From positions 1 through 64,000 of the forward strand of contig NZ_JAIRAU010000059.1 in assembly GCF_020073745.1 (NCBI RefSeq): 64,000 nt of DNA. The letters run 5' to 3'. The stretch is from Nannocystis pusilla. Its GTDB lineage: Bacteria; Myxococcota_A; Polyangia; Nannocystales; Nannocystaceae. The notes under the pieces were generated by a model. It saw only the letters and a program-made list of their open reading frames with translations, was not told the origin of the DNA and searched no databases. A program made the translations under genes and the position numbers. Shown piece after piece: positions 9,978-17,974 of the stretch. Within the stretch, counting starts at the first letter, position 1. The number at the start of each line of letters is the position of its first letter.

Positions 9978-10940
9978 CTACGGAGCGCCCACGATCTTGC
10001 CGCTCTGGAGGAGCCCACCGGAGGCGAACGGCGCGCCGCAGGCGGGCAGCTCGCAGCTCAGCGCCTGCGGGCCGAGGCGCATGTTGTCCGCATTGAGGCA
10101 GACCGCCCCTTCCGGTCCCCACTCGGCCTCGACGACGAACGGATGGTCGGGATCGACGTTCTGGATGCCGAGTTGGTCGAGGACGTGAATCACCGTACCC
10201 TGCTGGGTGTGCGACACGCCGTCGCCGCAGTAGTCGGCGCGGACGAGCCGCGTGCAGGCCTGGTGGACCTCCCGCAGGTCGGCGAGCCACGGCTTGTAGC
10301 CCCATTCGACGCACTTCGCCAGCGCCGTGTCGCGGCACGCGAAGGTGACGCTGCCGGCCGCGGGCGCGATGCGGCCGCCGGTGCCCGGATTCCACACCTC
10401 CGTCAGCAGGATCGCCTGCGTCGGCTCGCCGGTGTTGTCGAGACACAGCGGGCCCCAGCCCCCGGAGTCGACCTTGAGCGAGACGTCGAACAGCCACACG
10501 TCGGAGCCGGGGGCGAGCCGCTCGACGTCGAGGATCTTCAGCATCTTCTGTCGCGTCGTCCCGCCCTCCTTCACCTCGAAGTGCAGCTTGGCGTCGTCGA
10601 GGGCGTCGCCCGACAGCTCCTCGCCCTGGTTCGAGGTGACGACCAGCGCGCTGCCCTCGAGCCGGGCGTCGTCGGCCACGCCCTCGCCCTTCACGTTGAT
10701 TTTCTTCAGCTGGATGTGGTCCGAAGGGCCGGCGGGCCCGTTGAGGAGCGCGCCGTTGAGGAGCGCGCCGTTGAGGAGCGCGCCGTTGAGGAGCGCGCCG
10801 TTGAGGAGCGCGCCGTTGACCTGGGCGCTGCGCGCCTCGATCTCGTCGCACCCGCAAGCGTCATCGCCAGCCCGCGGCTCGTCGCACGCCGCCATCGCCG
10901 TCATCGCCACCACCGCTCCGAACAACGAAGTGATTCGCAT
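9978..10940 (-). CDS. ADYC-domain lipoprotein with LNG repeats
   Basis: 320 residues. The ATG at 10940 is preferred over one 30 nt upstream because GGGAGGG sits 5 nt before it and it starts directly at MRITSLFGAVVAMTAMAAC, a lipoprotein signal. After the Cys comes a short Cys pair (ACGCDE), five exact LLNGA repeats, then a beta-rich domain and the region containing RADYCGDGVSHTQQGT, the signature that names the ADYC domain of myxobacterial secreted proteins. Six or more further Cys (CRDTALAKC, CTRLVRADYC, CELPAC) suggest disulfides. Function of ADYC proteins is not known. The gene is the first of a two-gene operon with the TPR kinase, so it may be a surface partner or reporter for that kinase. 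Confidence 0.85.
   Translation of the reverse strand: MRITSLFGAVVAMTAMAACDEPRAGDDACGCDEIEARSAQVNGALLNGALLNGALLNGALLNGALLNGPAGPSDHIQLKKINVKGEGVADDARLEGSALVVTSNQGEELSGDALDDAKLHFEVKEGGTTRQKMLKILDVERLAPGSDVWLFDVSLKVDSGGWGPLCLDNTGEPTQAILLTEVWNPGTGGRIAPAAGSVTFACRDTALAKCVEWGYKPWLADLREVHQACTRLVRADYCGDGVSHTQQGTVIHVLDQLGIQNVDPDHPFVVEAEWGPEGAVCLNADNMRLGPQALSCELPACGAPFASGGLLQSGKIVGAP
10741..10815 (-). repeat. Five exact 15-bp tandem repeats (LLNGA units)
   Basis: TTGAGGAGCGCGCCG (plus-strand reading) is repeated five times without mismatch, with a partial sixth unit at 10816-10819. It encodes LNGAL in frame. Identity at the DNA level, including wobble positions, implies recent slippage rather than old protein-level conservation. 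Confidence 0.95.
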
Positions 10941-11043
10941 CGAACCCTCCCGCGTCCGATCATTATACACAACATCCTTCGCCGGTCGCCAGTTCCGAAT
11001 GTCGATCCGCGTGTACGACCCTGTCGGCCGCCTCCGTCGAATC

Positions 11044-11073
11044 CGACCGCTGTCGACCGCTGTCGACCGCTGT
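11044..11073. repeat. Three exact 10-bp direct repeats
   Basis: CGACCGCTGT occurs three times head to tail, about 104 bp upstream of the ADYC start. The period equals one helical turn, which would place a repeated protein contact on one face of the DNA; an operator is possible but unproven. Confidence 0.7.
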
Positions 11074-11144
11074 CACTTCGTGGGAGACGAACAATGTTGA
11101 CTTTGCCGGCCGAGCGGCGCCGGGAAGGCGACAGATTGGAATTC

Positions 11145-11189
11145 TCGGCGCCGGCGCCCTCGAACATCCGTTCGCATCGCCGGCGCCGA
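11145..11189. repeat. 12-bp perfect inverted repeat
   Basis: TCGGCGCCGGCG at 11145-11156 is matched by its exact reverse complement at 11178-11189 with a 21-nt loop. Very stable if transcribed. No T-run follows, so terminator, attenuator or protein site cannot be distinguished. Confidence 0.6.
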
Positions 11190-12051
11190 CGCGGGCACAA
11201 ATGGATATCGGTGAATCCCCGGGCGGCCCTGTCGGGGCAGGTCGCCGGATCTGCCAGCACGACGCCGCTCCTGCCTTCGTGTTGATGAGAGTGTGATGTC
11301 TTGCGACGTTCGCGGCAGCGGCGCCGGATCGCCGTCGCCCGCGGTGCCTGCGGACCCCGACGGTCGCGTCGGCCGGTCACGCCGTTTGCAACTGCGTTCA
11401 TTCATTCGCCGGCACCGACGAGGCGTCGCCGACGATTCGCGTCAGCGATGATTCGCGGGCCCTCGCTCGAATCGCCGGGTAGGGGCTCGGCGCCGAACGG
11501 CGGTCGGCGCCGACGACGGTGCGATTGGCACGTCGAGAGTCGAGCCATCGGAGCGCCGTGAACCAGCTCGACGGCGAGTCGCTCGAGGCGAGGTTGCGCC
11601 ATCGGGGTCGAGATGCACTTCGTGCGCGCGTGCCGTTCGCTACGAGGTCGGCTCCGCGGCTGCAGGTCGAACGCCAGGGGCGTGCGGATCTCGTGCAGGC
11701 GGTGTTCGATGCGAGAGCGGGACCGAACGCGGAATCGACGGCCCGAGGTGCGTGGTCGCGCCATCGCAGTCACGCGTGAAGGCGCCGGGCGACGGCGACC
11801 TGGGGCGTCGCCCGAGGGTAGACACCCGCCGATCCACGCCTCCCGCCGCAATGCGGTGACTGCATGGCGCGCCCTGCCGCCGCGGCCTCGCGCCACGGCG
11901 TGGTGCTGCTCGACCCCAGATCCGCGGGCGGCGCAGCGGGTCGCCTCATCAGGCCGTGAGCTTTATTATCCGCGCCGCGCGACGACGTTCGCCGCGTCCC
12001 GCGGGTCGGTCGATGAATCGTGTTCAACTCCGGCCGAACCCGCGAAACACC

Positions 12052-12056
12052 GGAGG
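12052..12056 (+). promoter_or_regulatory. Ribosome binding site fixing a TTG start
   Basis: GGAGG lies 7 nt before TTG at 12064. Neither in-frame ATG upstream (11956, 12013) has such a site, and starting at TTG places the signal peptide exactly at the N-terminus. Confidence 0.65.
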
Positions 12057-12063
12057 CATTACC

Positions 12064-13947
12064 TTGAATCGACAATACATCGCCTTCGCCGCGACCCTCG
12101 CGGCCCTGTTCTCGACCGGCCCGGCGTCGGCCTACCAGCTCGTCCCCGGCGCCCTCGATCCGCAGGCCTGCCAGGGTCAGGGCTGCTGGACCAATCACCT
12201 GCGCGTCACCGATCTCGACGGCGACGGCGACCTCGACATCCTGCTCGCCAACTACGCCGACTTCTTCGCCGGCGCCGACAAGCCGGAGCCGCTGGTCGTC
12301 TACCTCAACAACGGCATGGCCGAGTTCAGCAACGAGTCCGCGGCCGCCGTCGCCGACTACGCCGGCAACATCCGCCAGGTCGCCGTGGGCGACGTCGACG
12401 GCGACGGCGACCCCGACATCTACGCGCCCGACGGCGCCGGCGGTCCGCACGTGCTGTTCATCAACGACGGCATGGGCGTGTTCACCGACGAGGCCGACGC
12501 GCGCCTGCCGGGCGACCCGTACCCGCAGGGCGCCGCGGCGCGCATGGGCGACGTCGACGGCGACGGCGACCTCGACATCGTGGCCGGCGACGGCTACTCG
12601 CAGGACGCCCCGGCCCAGGTCGCCCGGCTGTACCTCAACGACGGCAGCGGCAACTTCGAGGAGGCCGACGGCGCGCTCCCGACCGAGCTCGCGGGCGAGG
12701 ACGTCGACGACTTCGACCTCCTCGACGTCGACCGCGACTTCGACCTCGACCTGCTCGTCAACCCGCACGCGAACGGCGGCGGCAACCTGTGGATCAACGA
12801 CGGCACCGGTACGTTCACCGCCGCCGAATTCCCGGCGAACGCCAACACCGGCTTTCACTACAACCCGGGGGTGTGCGACGTCGACGGCGACGGCGACCTC
12901 GACGTCTGGATCGACAACATCGGCGGCAACTATCGCGAGCAGCTCCTCATCAACGACGGCGCCGGCGGCTTCACCGACGAGACCGCGGCCCGCGTGACCG
13001 GCAACCCGGCCGGCAGCGACGACAACGGGGTGGTCTGCGCCGACCTCGACGACGACGGCGACTTCGACGCGCTCGTCGTCTCGCTGTCCGGCCCCGAGCG
13101 CTACCTGGTCAACGACGGCGCCGGCAACTTCTCGGCCTTGCCCGACGTGTTCCCCCCGCCGACCGATTGCAGCCTGTGGGCCGAATTCGGCGACCTCGAC
13201 GACGACGGCCGCCTCGACCTCGTCACCGGTCAGGGCGAGTGCAGCAGCTCCGACGAGGTGTACCTCGCCGGGGACTCCGACCCCGTCGATTCGCAGCCGC
13301 CGAAGCTCCTGGCCGTCGAGGAGGTCGCCGGCCCGGTCGCCGCCGACGCCACGCCGGTGGTCCGCTTCGCCGTCAGCGACCGCACCGTCACCGACGAGGG
13401 GCCGCGGCTCGCTCGCGCGTACGCCGTGATCGACCCCGACGGCGCCGCGACCACCGTCGACGCCAGCTTCATGGGCGGAGATCTGTTCCGCGTCGTCCTC
13501 CCGCCCGCGCGCGGCACCGTCGTCTTCCGCGTATGTGCAGAGGACGACAATGGCAACAACGCCTGCGCCGCCGACCAATCGTATCAGGCCGGCGAGGACC
13601 CGGGCACCACCGGTGACACCGAGGGCGACACCACCGAGGGCGACACCACCGAGGGCGACACCACCGAGGGCGACACCACCGCGACGTCCGGCAATGACAG
13701 CACGACCGGGACGCCCGGGACCACCGGCGAGCCGCCGACGACCGGCCCGACGCCGACCACCGGCGCCGCCAGCGACGCCGGGACGTCGGAGGCGAGCAGC
13801 GGCGGCGACGAGTCGTCGGACGGCGCCACCGGCTCCGGCCTGACCGACAGCAGCGGCTGCGGCTGCGCCAGCGACGGCGACCGCGGCCCCGGCTGGCTCG
13901 CCGTGCTCACGGCGGTGGGGCTGCTCGGCCGCCGCCGTCGCCGCTGA
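12064..13947 (+). CDS. Secreted FG-GAP/VCBS-repeat protein with MYXO-CTERM tail
   Basis: 627 residues from a TTG start with ideal GGAGG spacing. The signal peptide runs to GPASA/YQ. Seven calcium-loop style repeats of the form D-x-D-x-D-x-D-x-D (LDGDGDLDI, VDGDGDPDIY, LDDDGDFDAL and others) are spread over about residues 35-405, as in FG-GAP/VCBS beta-propellers. A beta-sandwich follows, then a linker with exact EGDTT repeats and a MYXO-CTERM tail: GCGCASDGD, a hydrophobic helix GWLAVLTAVGLLG, RRRRR. Such tails direct surface anchoring in myxobacteria, so the protein is expected on the outer surface. No enzymatic motif is seen. It is convergent with the M23 peptidase gene, and a palindrome separates them. 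Confidence 0.85.
   Translation: MNRQYIAFAATLAALFSTGPASAYQLVPGALDPQACQGQGCWTNHLRVTDLDGDGDLDILLANYADFFAGADKPEPLVVYLNNGMAEFSNESAAAVADYAGNIRQVAVGDVDGDGDPDIYAPDGAGGPHVLFINDGMGVFTDEADARLPGDPYPQGAAARMGDVDGDGDLDIVAGDGYSQDAPAQVARLYLNDGSGNFEEADGALPTELAGEDVDDFDLLDVDRDFDLDLLVNPHANGGGNLWINDGTGTFTAAEFPANANTGFHYNPGVCDVDGDGDLDVWIDNIGGNYREQLLINDGAGGFTDETAARVTGNPAGSDDNGVVCADLDDDGDFDALVVSLSGPERYLVNDGAGNFSALPDVFPPPTDCSLWAEFGDLDDDGRLDLVTGQGECSSSDEVYLAGDSDPVDSQPPKLLAVEEVAGPVAADATPVVRFAVSDRTVTDEGPRLARAYAVIDPDGAATTVDASFMGGDLFRVVLPPARGTVVFRVCAEDDNGNNACAADQSYQAGEDPGTTGDTEGDTTEGDTTEGDTTEGDTTATSGNDSTTGTPGTTGEPPTTGPTPTTGAASDAGTSEASSGGDESSDGATGSGLTDSSGCGCASDGDRGPGWLAVLTAVGLLGRRRRR
13621..13680 (+). repeat. Four exact 15-bp repeats (EGDTT linker)
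   Basis: GAGGGCGACACCACC is repeated four times without mismatch inside the FG-GAP gene, just before its MYXO-CTERM tail. Slippage would lengthen or shorten the stalk in frame. Confidence 0.95.
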
Positions 13948-13964
13948 CGTCGGCTCCACGTGAC

Positions 13965-13978
13965 GCCCGCCGGCGGGC
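13965..13978. terminator. Palindrome between convergent genes
   Basis: GCCCGCCGGCGGGC is a perfect 14-nt palindrome in the 42-nt gap between stops at 13947 and 13990. No T-run follows on either strand. It is placed where a bidirectional terminator is needed. Confidence 0.45.
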
Positions 13979-13989
13979 GGGCGCACGCA

Positions 13990-15144
13990 TCACGGGCAGT
14001 TGCCCGAGCTGACGCTGTCGTTCTTGGCGAGGCCGGGGGCGTCGGCGAAGCTGACCGGGACGGAGCTGCAGAACCAGATCCCGCAGTCGTTCTGCAGCTG
14101 GAAGTGCAGGTGCGGGCCGGAGGTGTAGCCGCTGTTGCCGGACAGGGCGATGAGCTGGCCCTGCTGCACGACGTCGCCCTTCTGGACCTTCATCTCCCGC
14201 AAATGCATGTAGAGCGCGACGGTGCCGTCGGCGTGCTTGATGCCGATGAAGTTGGCCTTGTTGTGGCACGCCTCGAGCAAGCCCGGCGGGTCGTAGCACT
14301 GCGAGCCCGCGGGCGAGCGCATCTCGAGGTAGGCGATCGTGCCGCCGCGCGCGGCGTGCACGGGGGTCCCTTTGGGCATGGCGAAGTCCCACGCGTAGGC
14401 CTGGCTGCCCTGGTGGGACGAGCCGAAGTTGGCCTGGCTGCAGGTGAACGCGTCGCCGCACGCGTACGGCAGCTTGTAGTCGGAGTCGTCGTTGCAGCTG
14501 TCGGGCACGCCCACCATCTCCTCGTGACAGCCCTTGTCGCACACCTGCTTGACGATCCACGCCTCGCCGTCGCAGCCGAGGATGTCGTTGTTGTGCTCCG
14601 GCACGAGCGGCACGCTGCACGGCGGGTCGAGGGTGAGACCGTGCGCGGCGGCCCCGCTGCCGCACCACGCCTCCTTGACGAAGCAGTCGCACACCGGCAG
14701 CAGGCACGCGTCGGCCTCGCCCGGGGCGGTGACCTCACAGCCGGCCTCGCAGGCGGCGCCGAGGCTCCATTCGCCGCCCTCGCAGTGCAGGATGTCGCCC
14801 TCGTGACCGGCCAGCACGGCGACCTCGCAGCCGGCCGTGTCGGCCTCGACGGCGACGCCGTGGCCACAATAGGGCCCGTCACCGCCGAAGCACGGGCAGG
14901 TCGCCGGCGGCCCGCCGGTGGTGGCGGTGTCGAGGCCGGTGGTGACGGTGCTGGTGGTCGAGGTGGTCGGGCTGGCGCTCGTCGTCGGCTCCGCGCCGGT
15001 CGTCGGACCACCTGTACTTGCAGGCATGTCACTGGTCAGCGTGGCCGCGGTGCTCGGTGATTCGGAGGTGCCCGTCGCGTTGCCGCTGTCGACGAAGCAG
15101 GCGGTGAGCGCGACGAGGGCGAGCGGGGCGATGCGGAGCGACAT
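13990..15144 (-). CDS. M23 (LytM-type) peptidase lipoprotein
   Basis: 384 residues if translation begins at the ATG at 15144, which starts a textbook lipoprotein signal (MSLRIAPLALVALTAC) and a Thr/Ser linker. The middle carries Cys-rich segments repeated twice (TCPCFGGDGPYCGHG... and VCDCFVKEAWCGSG..., each followed by CEVAVL/CSVPLV and DILxC), perhaps binding modules. The C-terminal 150 residues are an M23/LytM fold: AYAWDFAMPKGTPVHAARGG, then VALYMHLREMKVQKGDVV and SGPHLHFQL, containing zinc-ligand type Asp and His residues. Such enzymes cut peptidoglycan cross-bridges or act as degenerate activators. The frame is open upstream into the phosphodiester glycosidase with no intervening stop, so it may also be the C-terminus of a larger protein. 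Confidence 0.75.
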   Translation of the reverse strand: MSLRIAPLALVALTACFVDSGNATGTSESPSTAATLTSDMPASTGGPTTGAEPTTSASPTTSTTSTVTTGLDTATTGGPPATCPCFGGDGPYCGHGVAVEADTAGCEVAVLAGHEGDILHCEGGEWSLGAACEAGCEVTAPGEADACLLPVCDCFVKEAWCGSGAAAHGLTLDPPCSVPLVPEHNNDILGCDGEAWIVKQVCDKGCHEEMVGVPDSCNDDSDYKLPYACGDAFTCSQANFGSSHQGSQAYAWDFAMPKGTPVHAARGGTIAYLEMRSPAGSQCYDPPGLLEACHNKANFIGIKHADGTVALYMHLREMKVQKGDVVQQGQLIALSGNSGYTSGPHLHFQLQNDCGIWFCSSVPVSFADAPGLAKNDSVSSGNCP

Positions 15145-17688
15145 GGACGACGATCGATAGCAGGCCGTGCGTCGCGGGGGCAACGCGCGCGGGCGGCGGA
15201 CGGCGCGGCGCCGGGTCCCGAGCAGGAGCGCGAGGAGCAGCCATGGGGCAGGGGCCTGATTGTGCGTGGTGCAGGCGCACCCCTGTTCACCCGCCTGGCC
15301 ACCGCTGCCGGCGCTGGTATCTGCAGTCGCGCCCGAACTCGAGCTCGTGGGCGCGTCACCGGTGCCGCCGGCACCGGTCGTCGGCACTGCGCCGGTGCTG
15401 TCGGGGGTGTCACCGGTCGCGTCACCCGTCGCGTCGCCGGTGGTATCGACGCCGCCGATGCAGTCGTCGTCGACGACGCCGTCGCAGTCGTCGTCGAGGC
15501 CGTTGCACAGCTCGGGGAGGGGCTGGCAGCGCGGGCCGCCGAGCTGAAGGGTGCCGAACACCGCGGGCGACTCCCAATTGGGGCCGGCCCACGCGGGACC
15601 GGCGAGCGCCGCGAGGAACCCCGCGCCGGTCGACGGGTAGCATTGCAGGCCCGCGTCGGCGCGGACGCACAGGTCGGCCCGGCGATCGCCGTCGACGTCG
15701 GCGAGGCGCGGTCCGGCGTAGATCCGCGGGGCGAGCCACGCGTCGTCCGGGCTGGCCGGCCCGTCGATCCGCGCGCCGAAGCCGGCGCCGGTCCACGCCC
15801 AGCAGCCGAAGGTGTCGCCGTCGCGGGCGCACACGTCGAGGTCGGCGTCGCCGTCGATGTCGGCGAGGCGGATCGTCGAGTAGACGGCCGGGGCGGCGCC
15901 CCCGTCGGCGTCGGCGAGGATCGGCGCGTCGACGGCCTCGCCGAAACCTGTCCCTGTGGACAGGTGACAGCGGAAGCCGGCCGCGGCGCGGGCGCACAGG
16001 TCGGCGCGGCCGTCGTGGTCGACGTCGGCGAGGCGAATCGTCGAGAAATAGGCCGGCCGGGACCAGCCCATCTCGTCGCTCCAGGCCGGCCCGGCGATCG
16101 CGGTCGTGAACTCGCCGGCGGCGAGGCGGCACTCGACGCCGGCGTCGGTGCGGGCGCACGCGTCGGCCCGCCCGTCGCCGTCGACGTCGCCCATGCGCAG
16201 GGTGGTGTAATTGGCGGGGTCGGCGAAGCCGGCGTCGTCGCTGAACGCGTCGCTCTCGATCGCCGCGTCGAAGCCCGCCCCGGTCGACGGGTAGCAGCGC
16301 AGCCCGGCGGCCGCGCGGGCGCACAGGTCGTCGCGACCGTCGCCGGTGACGTCGGCGAGGCGGAGCGTCGAGAAGTACGCCGGCAGGTTCCACCCCGACT
16401 CGTCGGCGAGCGCGGGCCCTTCGAGCGCGGTCGCCAGCGGGGCGACGTCGGAGCGCCAGCAGCGGACGCCGGCGTTGGCGCGGGCGCACAGGTCGGCGCG
16501 CCCGTCCCCGTCGAGGTCGCCGGTGCGCAGCGTGGTGGCGTTGCTCAGGTCGCCCCAGCCGGAGTCGTCGTCGAGGCCGACGAACAGCTCGTCCTCGTCG
16601 AGCGCGCCGCCGCGGGCGCAGCGGATCCCGTCGGCGGCGCGGATGCACGCGTCGGCGAGGCCGTCGCCGTCGATGTCGCTGCTGGCGCCCGGTTGACCGA
16701 GGGGCGCGTTCAGCAGGCCCTCGACCAGGTAATCGACGCAGTGGCCCGGCGCGGTCGCCCCCGACCCGGCGAAGATGCCCCAGTGATTGGCGACGGCCCG
16801 CGTGCTGCCGCCGCCGTTGTTGCCGTTCGTATCGTTGACGTAGCCGTCGCCCTCGACCCACAATTGCGTGGAGCCGCCGCCGTCGAGGTTGAAGGCCTCC
16901 CAGGCGCCGAGCTTCTCCATCACCTCGGCGAGCTCGGCCCCGTACAGCCCGGCCGAGACGTTGGTGCGGCCGTCGACGGCGAGGAGGATGAAGGTCCGGC
17001 GGTCCTCGGTCAGCCCCATCGCGCTGCGCGGGTGACGGGCGCGCATGTCGGTGCGGTCGGGGAAGCAGCTGTCCGCGGTCGGGTCGCTGCAGGTGACGCG
17101 CTTGCCCTCGACGACGAGCTCGGGGAACCCGCTGACGAGCGCGACCGTCCCGTGCGGGACCGCGTGCGTGACGGAGGTCGGCCGCCAGCCCTCGCGGGTC
17201 GGATATTCGTCGGGGTGCTTTTTGGTCCATCCGCTGTGATTGAACTCGACCCAGTGCGGACCGAACGCGATCCAGCCGTAATCCTGGTAGTACCACTCGC
17301 CGTCGTACGCGGGATCGGTGCCGGTCTGCACGGCCGGCCACGCCGCGCCGCCGCCGACGGCCGCGCCGTAGACCCGGACCGGCCCGGTCTTGTAGAAATC
17401 GCCGTTGATGGCGACCTGGGCCCCGACCGAGTCGGCCCACGAGCCGGCGGTGCGCAGCGACTGCGGCGCCGCCGTCGCGCCGACGCGGACCTGCTCGGTG
17501 CAGAGATCGACGAACACGGCCCACGCGCGCGCGGTCGGGCCGGTGAGCTTCAGGGTCTGGACGCGCACGCCCGGGTACGGCGAATCCTCGCCGCTCACGG
17601 TGACCTCGACGGCGCGGGCCGGCGCCGCGACGAGGCCCAGGGTGACGAAGGCGAGGAGCGGAGCCAGCGAGCTTCCATGTCGAGGCAT
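13990..17688 (-). CDS. Phosphodiester glycosidase (NAGPA) with FG-GAP repeats, reading in frame into the M23 lipoprotein
   Basis: From the ATG at 17688 a signal peptide (VTLGLVAAPARA) leads to a NAGPA-type domain, residues about 25-310: QVAINGDFY, ILLAVDGRTNVSAGLYGAELAEVM split by loops, and EAFNLDGGGSTQLW are hallmarks of phosphodiester glycosidases that trim sugar phosphodiesters on glycopolymers. Seven Cys-containing FG-GAP-like repeats (DVDGDGRADLCAR...GxxC) follow, then ELCNGLDDDCDGVVDDDC, a MopE-type metal motif, a Thr/Gly linker and a MYXO-CTERM tail (GCACTTHN, helix PWLLLALLLG, TRRRAVRR). Such proteins normally end here, but no stop occurs before the M23 lipoprotein start at 15144, giving an open frame of 1232 codons. 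The first module is therefore about 848 residues. Either a stop was lost or a true fusion exists. Confidence 0.75.
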   Translation of the reverse strand: MPRHGSSLAPLLAFVTLGLVAAPARAVEVTVSGEDSPYPGVRVQTLKLTGPTARAWAVFVDLCTEQVRVGATAAPQSLRTAGSWADSVGAQVAINGDFYKTGPVRVYGAAVGGGAAWPAVQTGTDPAYDGEWYYQDYGWIAFGPHWVEFNHSGWTKKHPDEYPTREGWRPTSVTHAVPHGTVALVSGFPELVVEGKRVTCSDPTADSCFPDRTDMRARHPRSAMGLTEDRRTFILLAVDGRTNVSAGLYGAELAEVMEKLGAWEAFNLDGGGSTQLWVEGDGYVNDTNGNNGGGSTRAVANHWGIFAGSGATAPGHCVDYLVEGLLNAPLGQPGASSDIDGDGLADACIRAADGIRCARGGALDEDELFVGLDDDSGWGDLSNATTLRTGDLDGDGRADLCARANAGVRCWRSDVAPLATALEGPALADESGWNLPAYFSTLRLADVTGDGRDDLCARAAAGLRCYPSTGAGFDAAIESDAFSDDAGFADPANYTTLRMGDVDGDGRADACARTDAGVECRLAAGEFTTAIAGPAWSDEMGWSRPAYFSTIRLADVDHDGRADLCARAAAGFRCHLSTGTGFGEAVDAPILADADGGAAPAVYSTIRLADIDGDADLDVCARDGDTFGCWAWTGAGFGARIDGPASPDDAWLAPRIYAGPRLADVDGDRRADLCVRADAGLQCYPSTGAGFLAALAGPAWAGPNWESPAVFGTLQLGGPRCQPLPELCNGLDDDCDGVVDDDCIGGVDTTGDATGDATGDTPDSTGAVPTTGAGGTGDAPTSSSSGATADTSAGSGGQAGEQGCACTTHNQAPAPWLLLALLLGTRRRAVRRPRALPPRRTACYRSSSMSLRIAPLALVALTACFVDSGNATGTSESPSTAATLTSDMPASTGGPTTGAEPTTSASPTTSTTSTVTTGLDTATTGGPPATCPCFGGDGPYCGHGVAVEADTAGCEVAVLAGHEGDILHCEGGEWSLGAACEAGCEVTAPGEADACLLPVCDCFVKEAWCGSGAAAHGLTLDPPCSVPLVPEHNNDILGCDGEAWIVKQVCDKGCHEEMVGVPDSCNDDSDYKLPYACGDAFTCSQANFGSSHQGSQAYAWDFAMPKGTPVHAARGGTIAYLEMRSPAGSQCYDPPGLLEACHNKANFIGIKHADGTVALYMHLREMKVQKGDVVQQGQLIALSGNSGYTSGPHLHFQLQNDCGIWFCSSVPVSFADAPGLAKNDSVSSGNCP

Positions 17689-17974
17689 GCGCCCGTTGTA
17701 CTGCGAAATGCGGGCAGAGATCGACGGGTCGTCGCCTGCCGCGAACAGCGTGGTGGGGGACGGCGGCCGGGGCCTCGCGTCCCCAGACAGACGAATGTCG
17801 GCACCCGTGCGAAGGGCGATACGCGCCTGCTCCGGGCGCTGCACACTGCGCAGGCCGCAATGCGTGTGCCTCCTCATGTGTCGACCGAATCGGTCTTCGC
17901 CCACACGTGGGAGCCTGTGCCAACCTCGACCTGCCGGATCCCGGCGTACCTGCCCTTCACGAGCCATTGACCAT

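Larger units (their letters stand above)
10941..12063. other. 1.1-kb gene-free divergent region
   Basis: Lies between the leftward ADYC-kinase operon and the rightward FG-GAP gene. Only spurious Arg-rich frames are present. It contains a triple 10-bp repeat (11044-11073) and a 12-bp inverted repeat (11145-11189), listed separately, and must hold two divergent promoters; none could be fixed by eye. Confidence 0.5.

Noticed and set aside
11402..11896. Possible Arg-rich protein on the minus strand in the 1.1-kb spacer
   Set aside because: Composition is that of random GC-rich sequence, there is no ribosome site and no recognisable motif.
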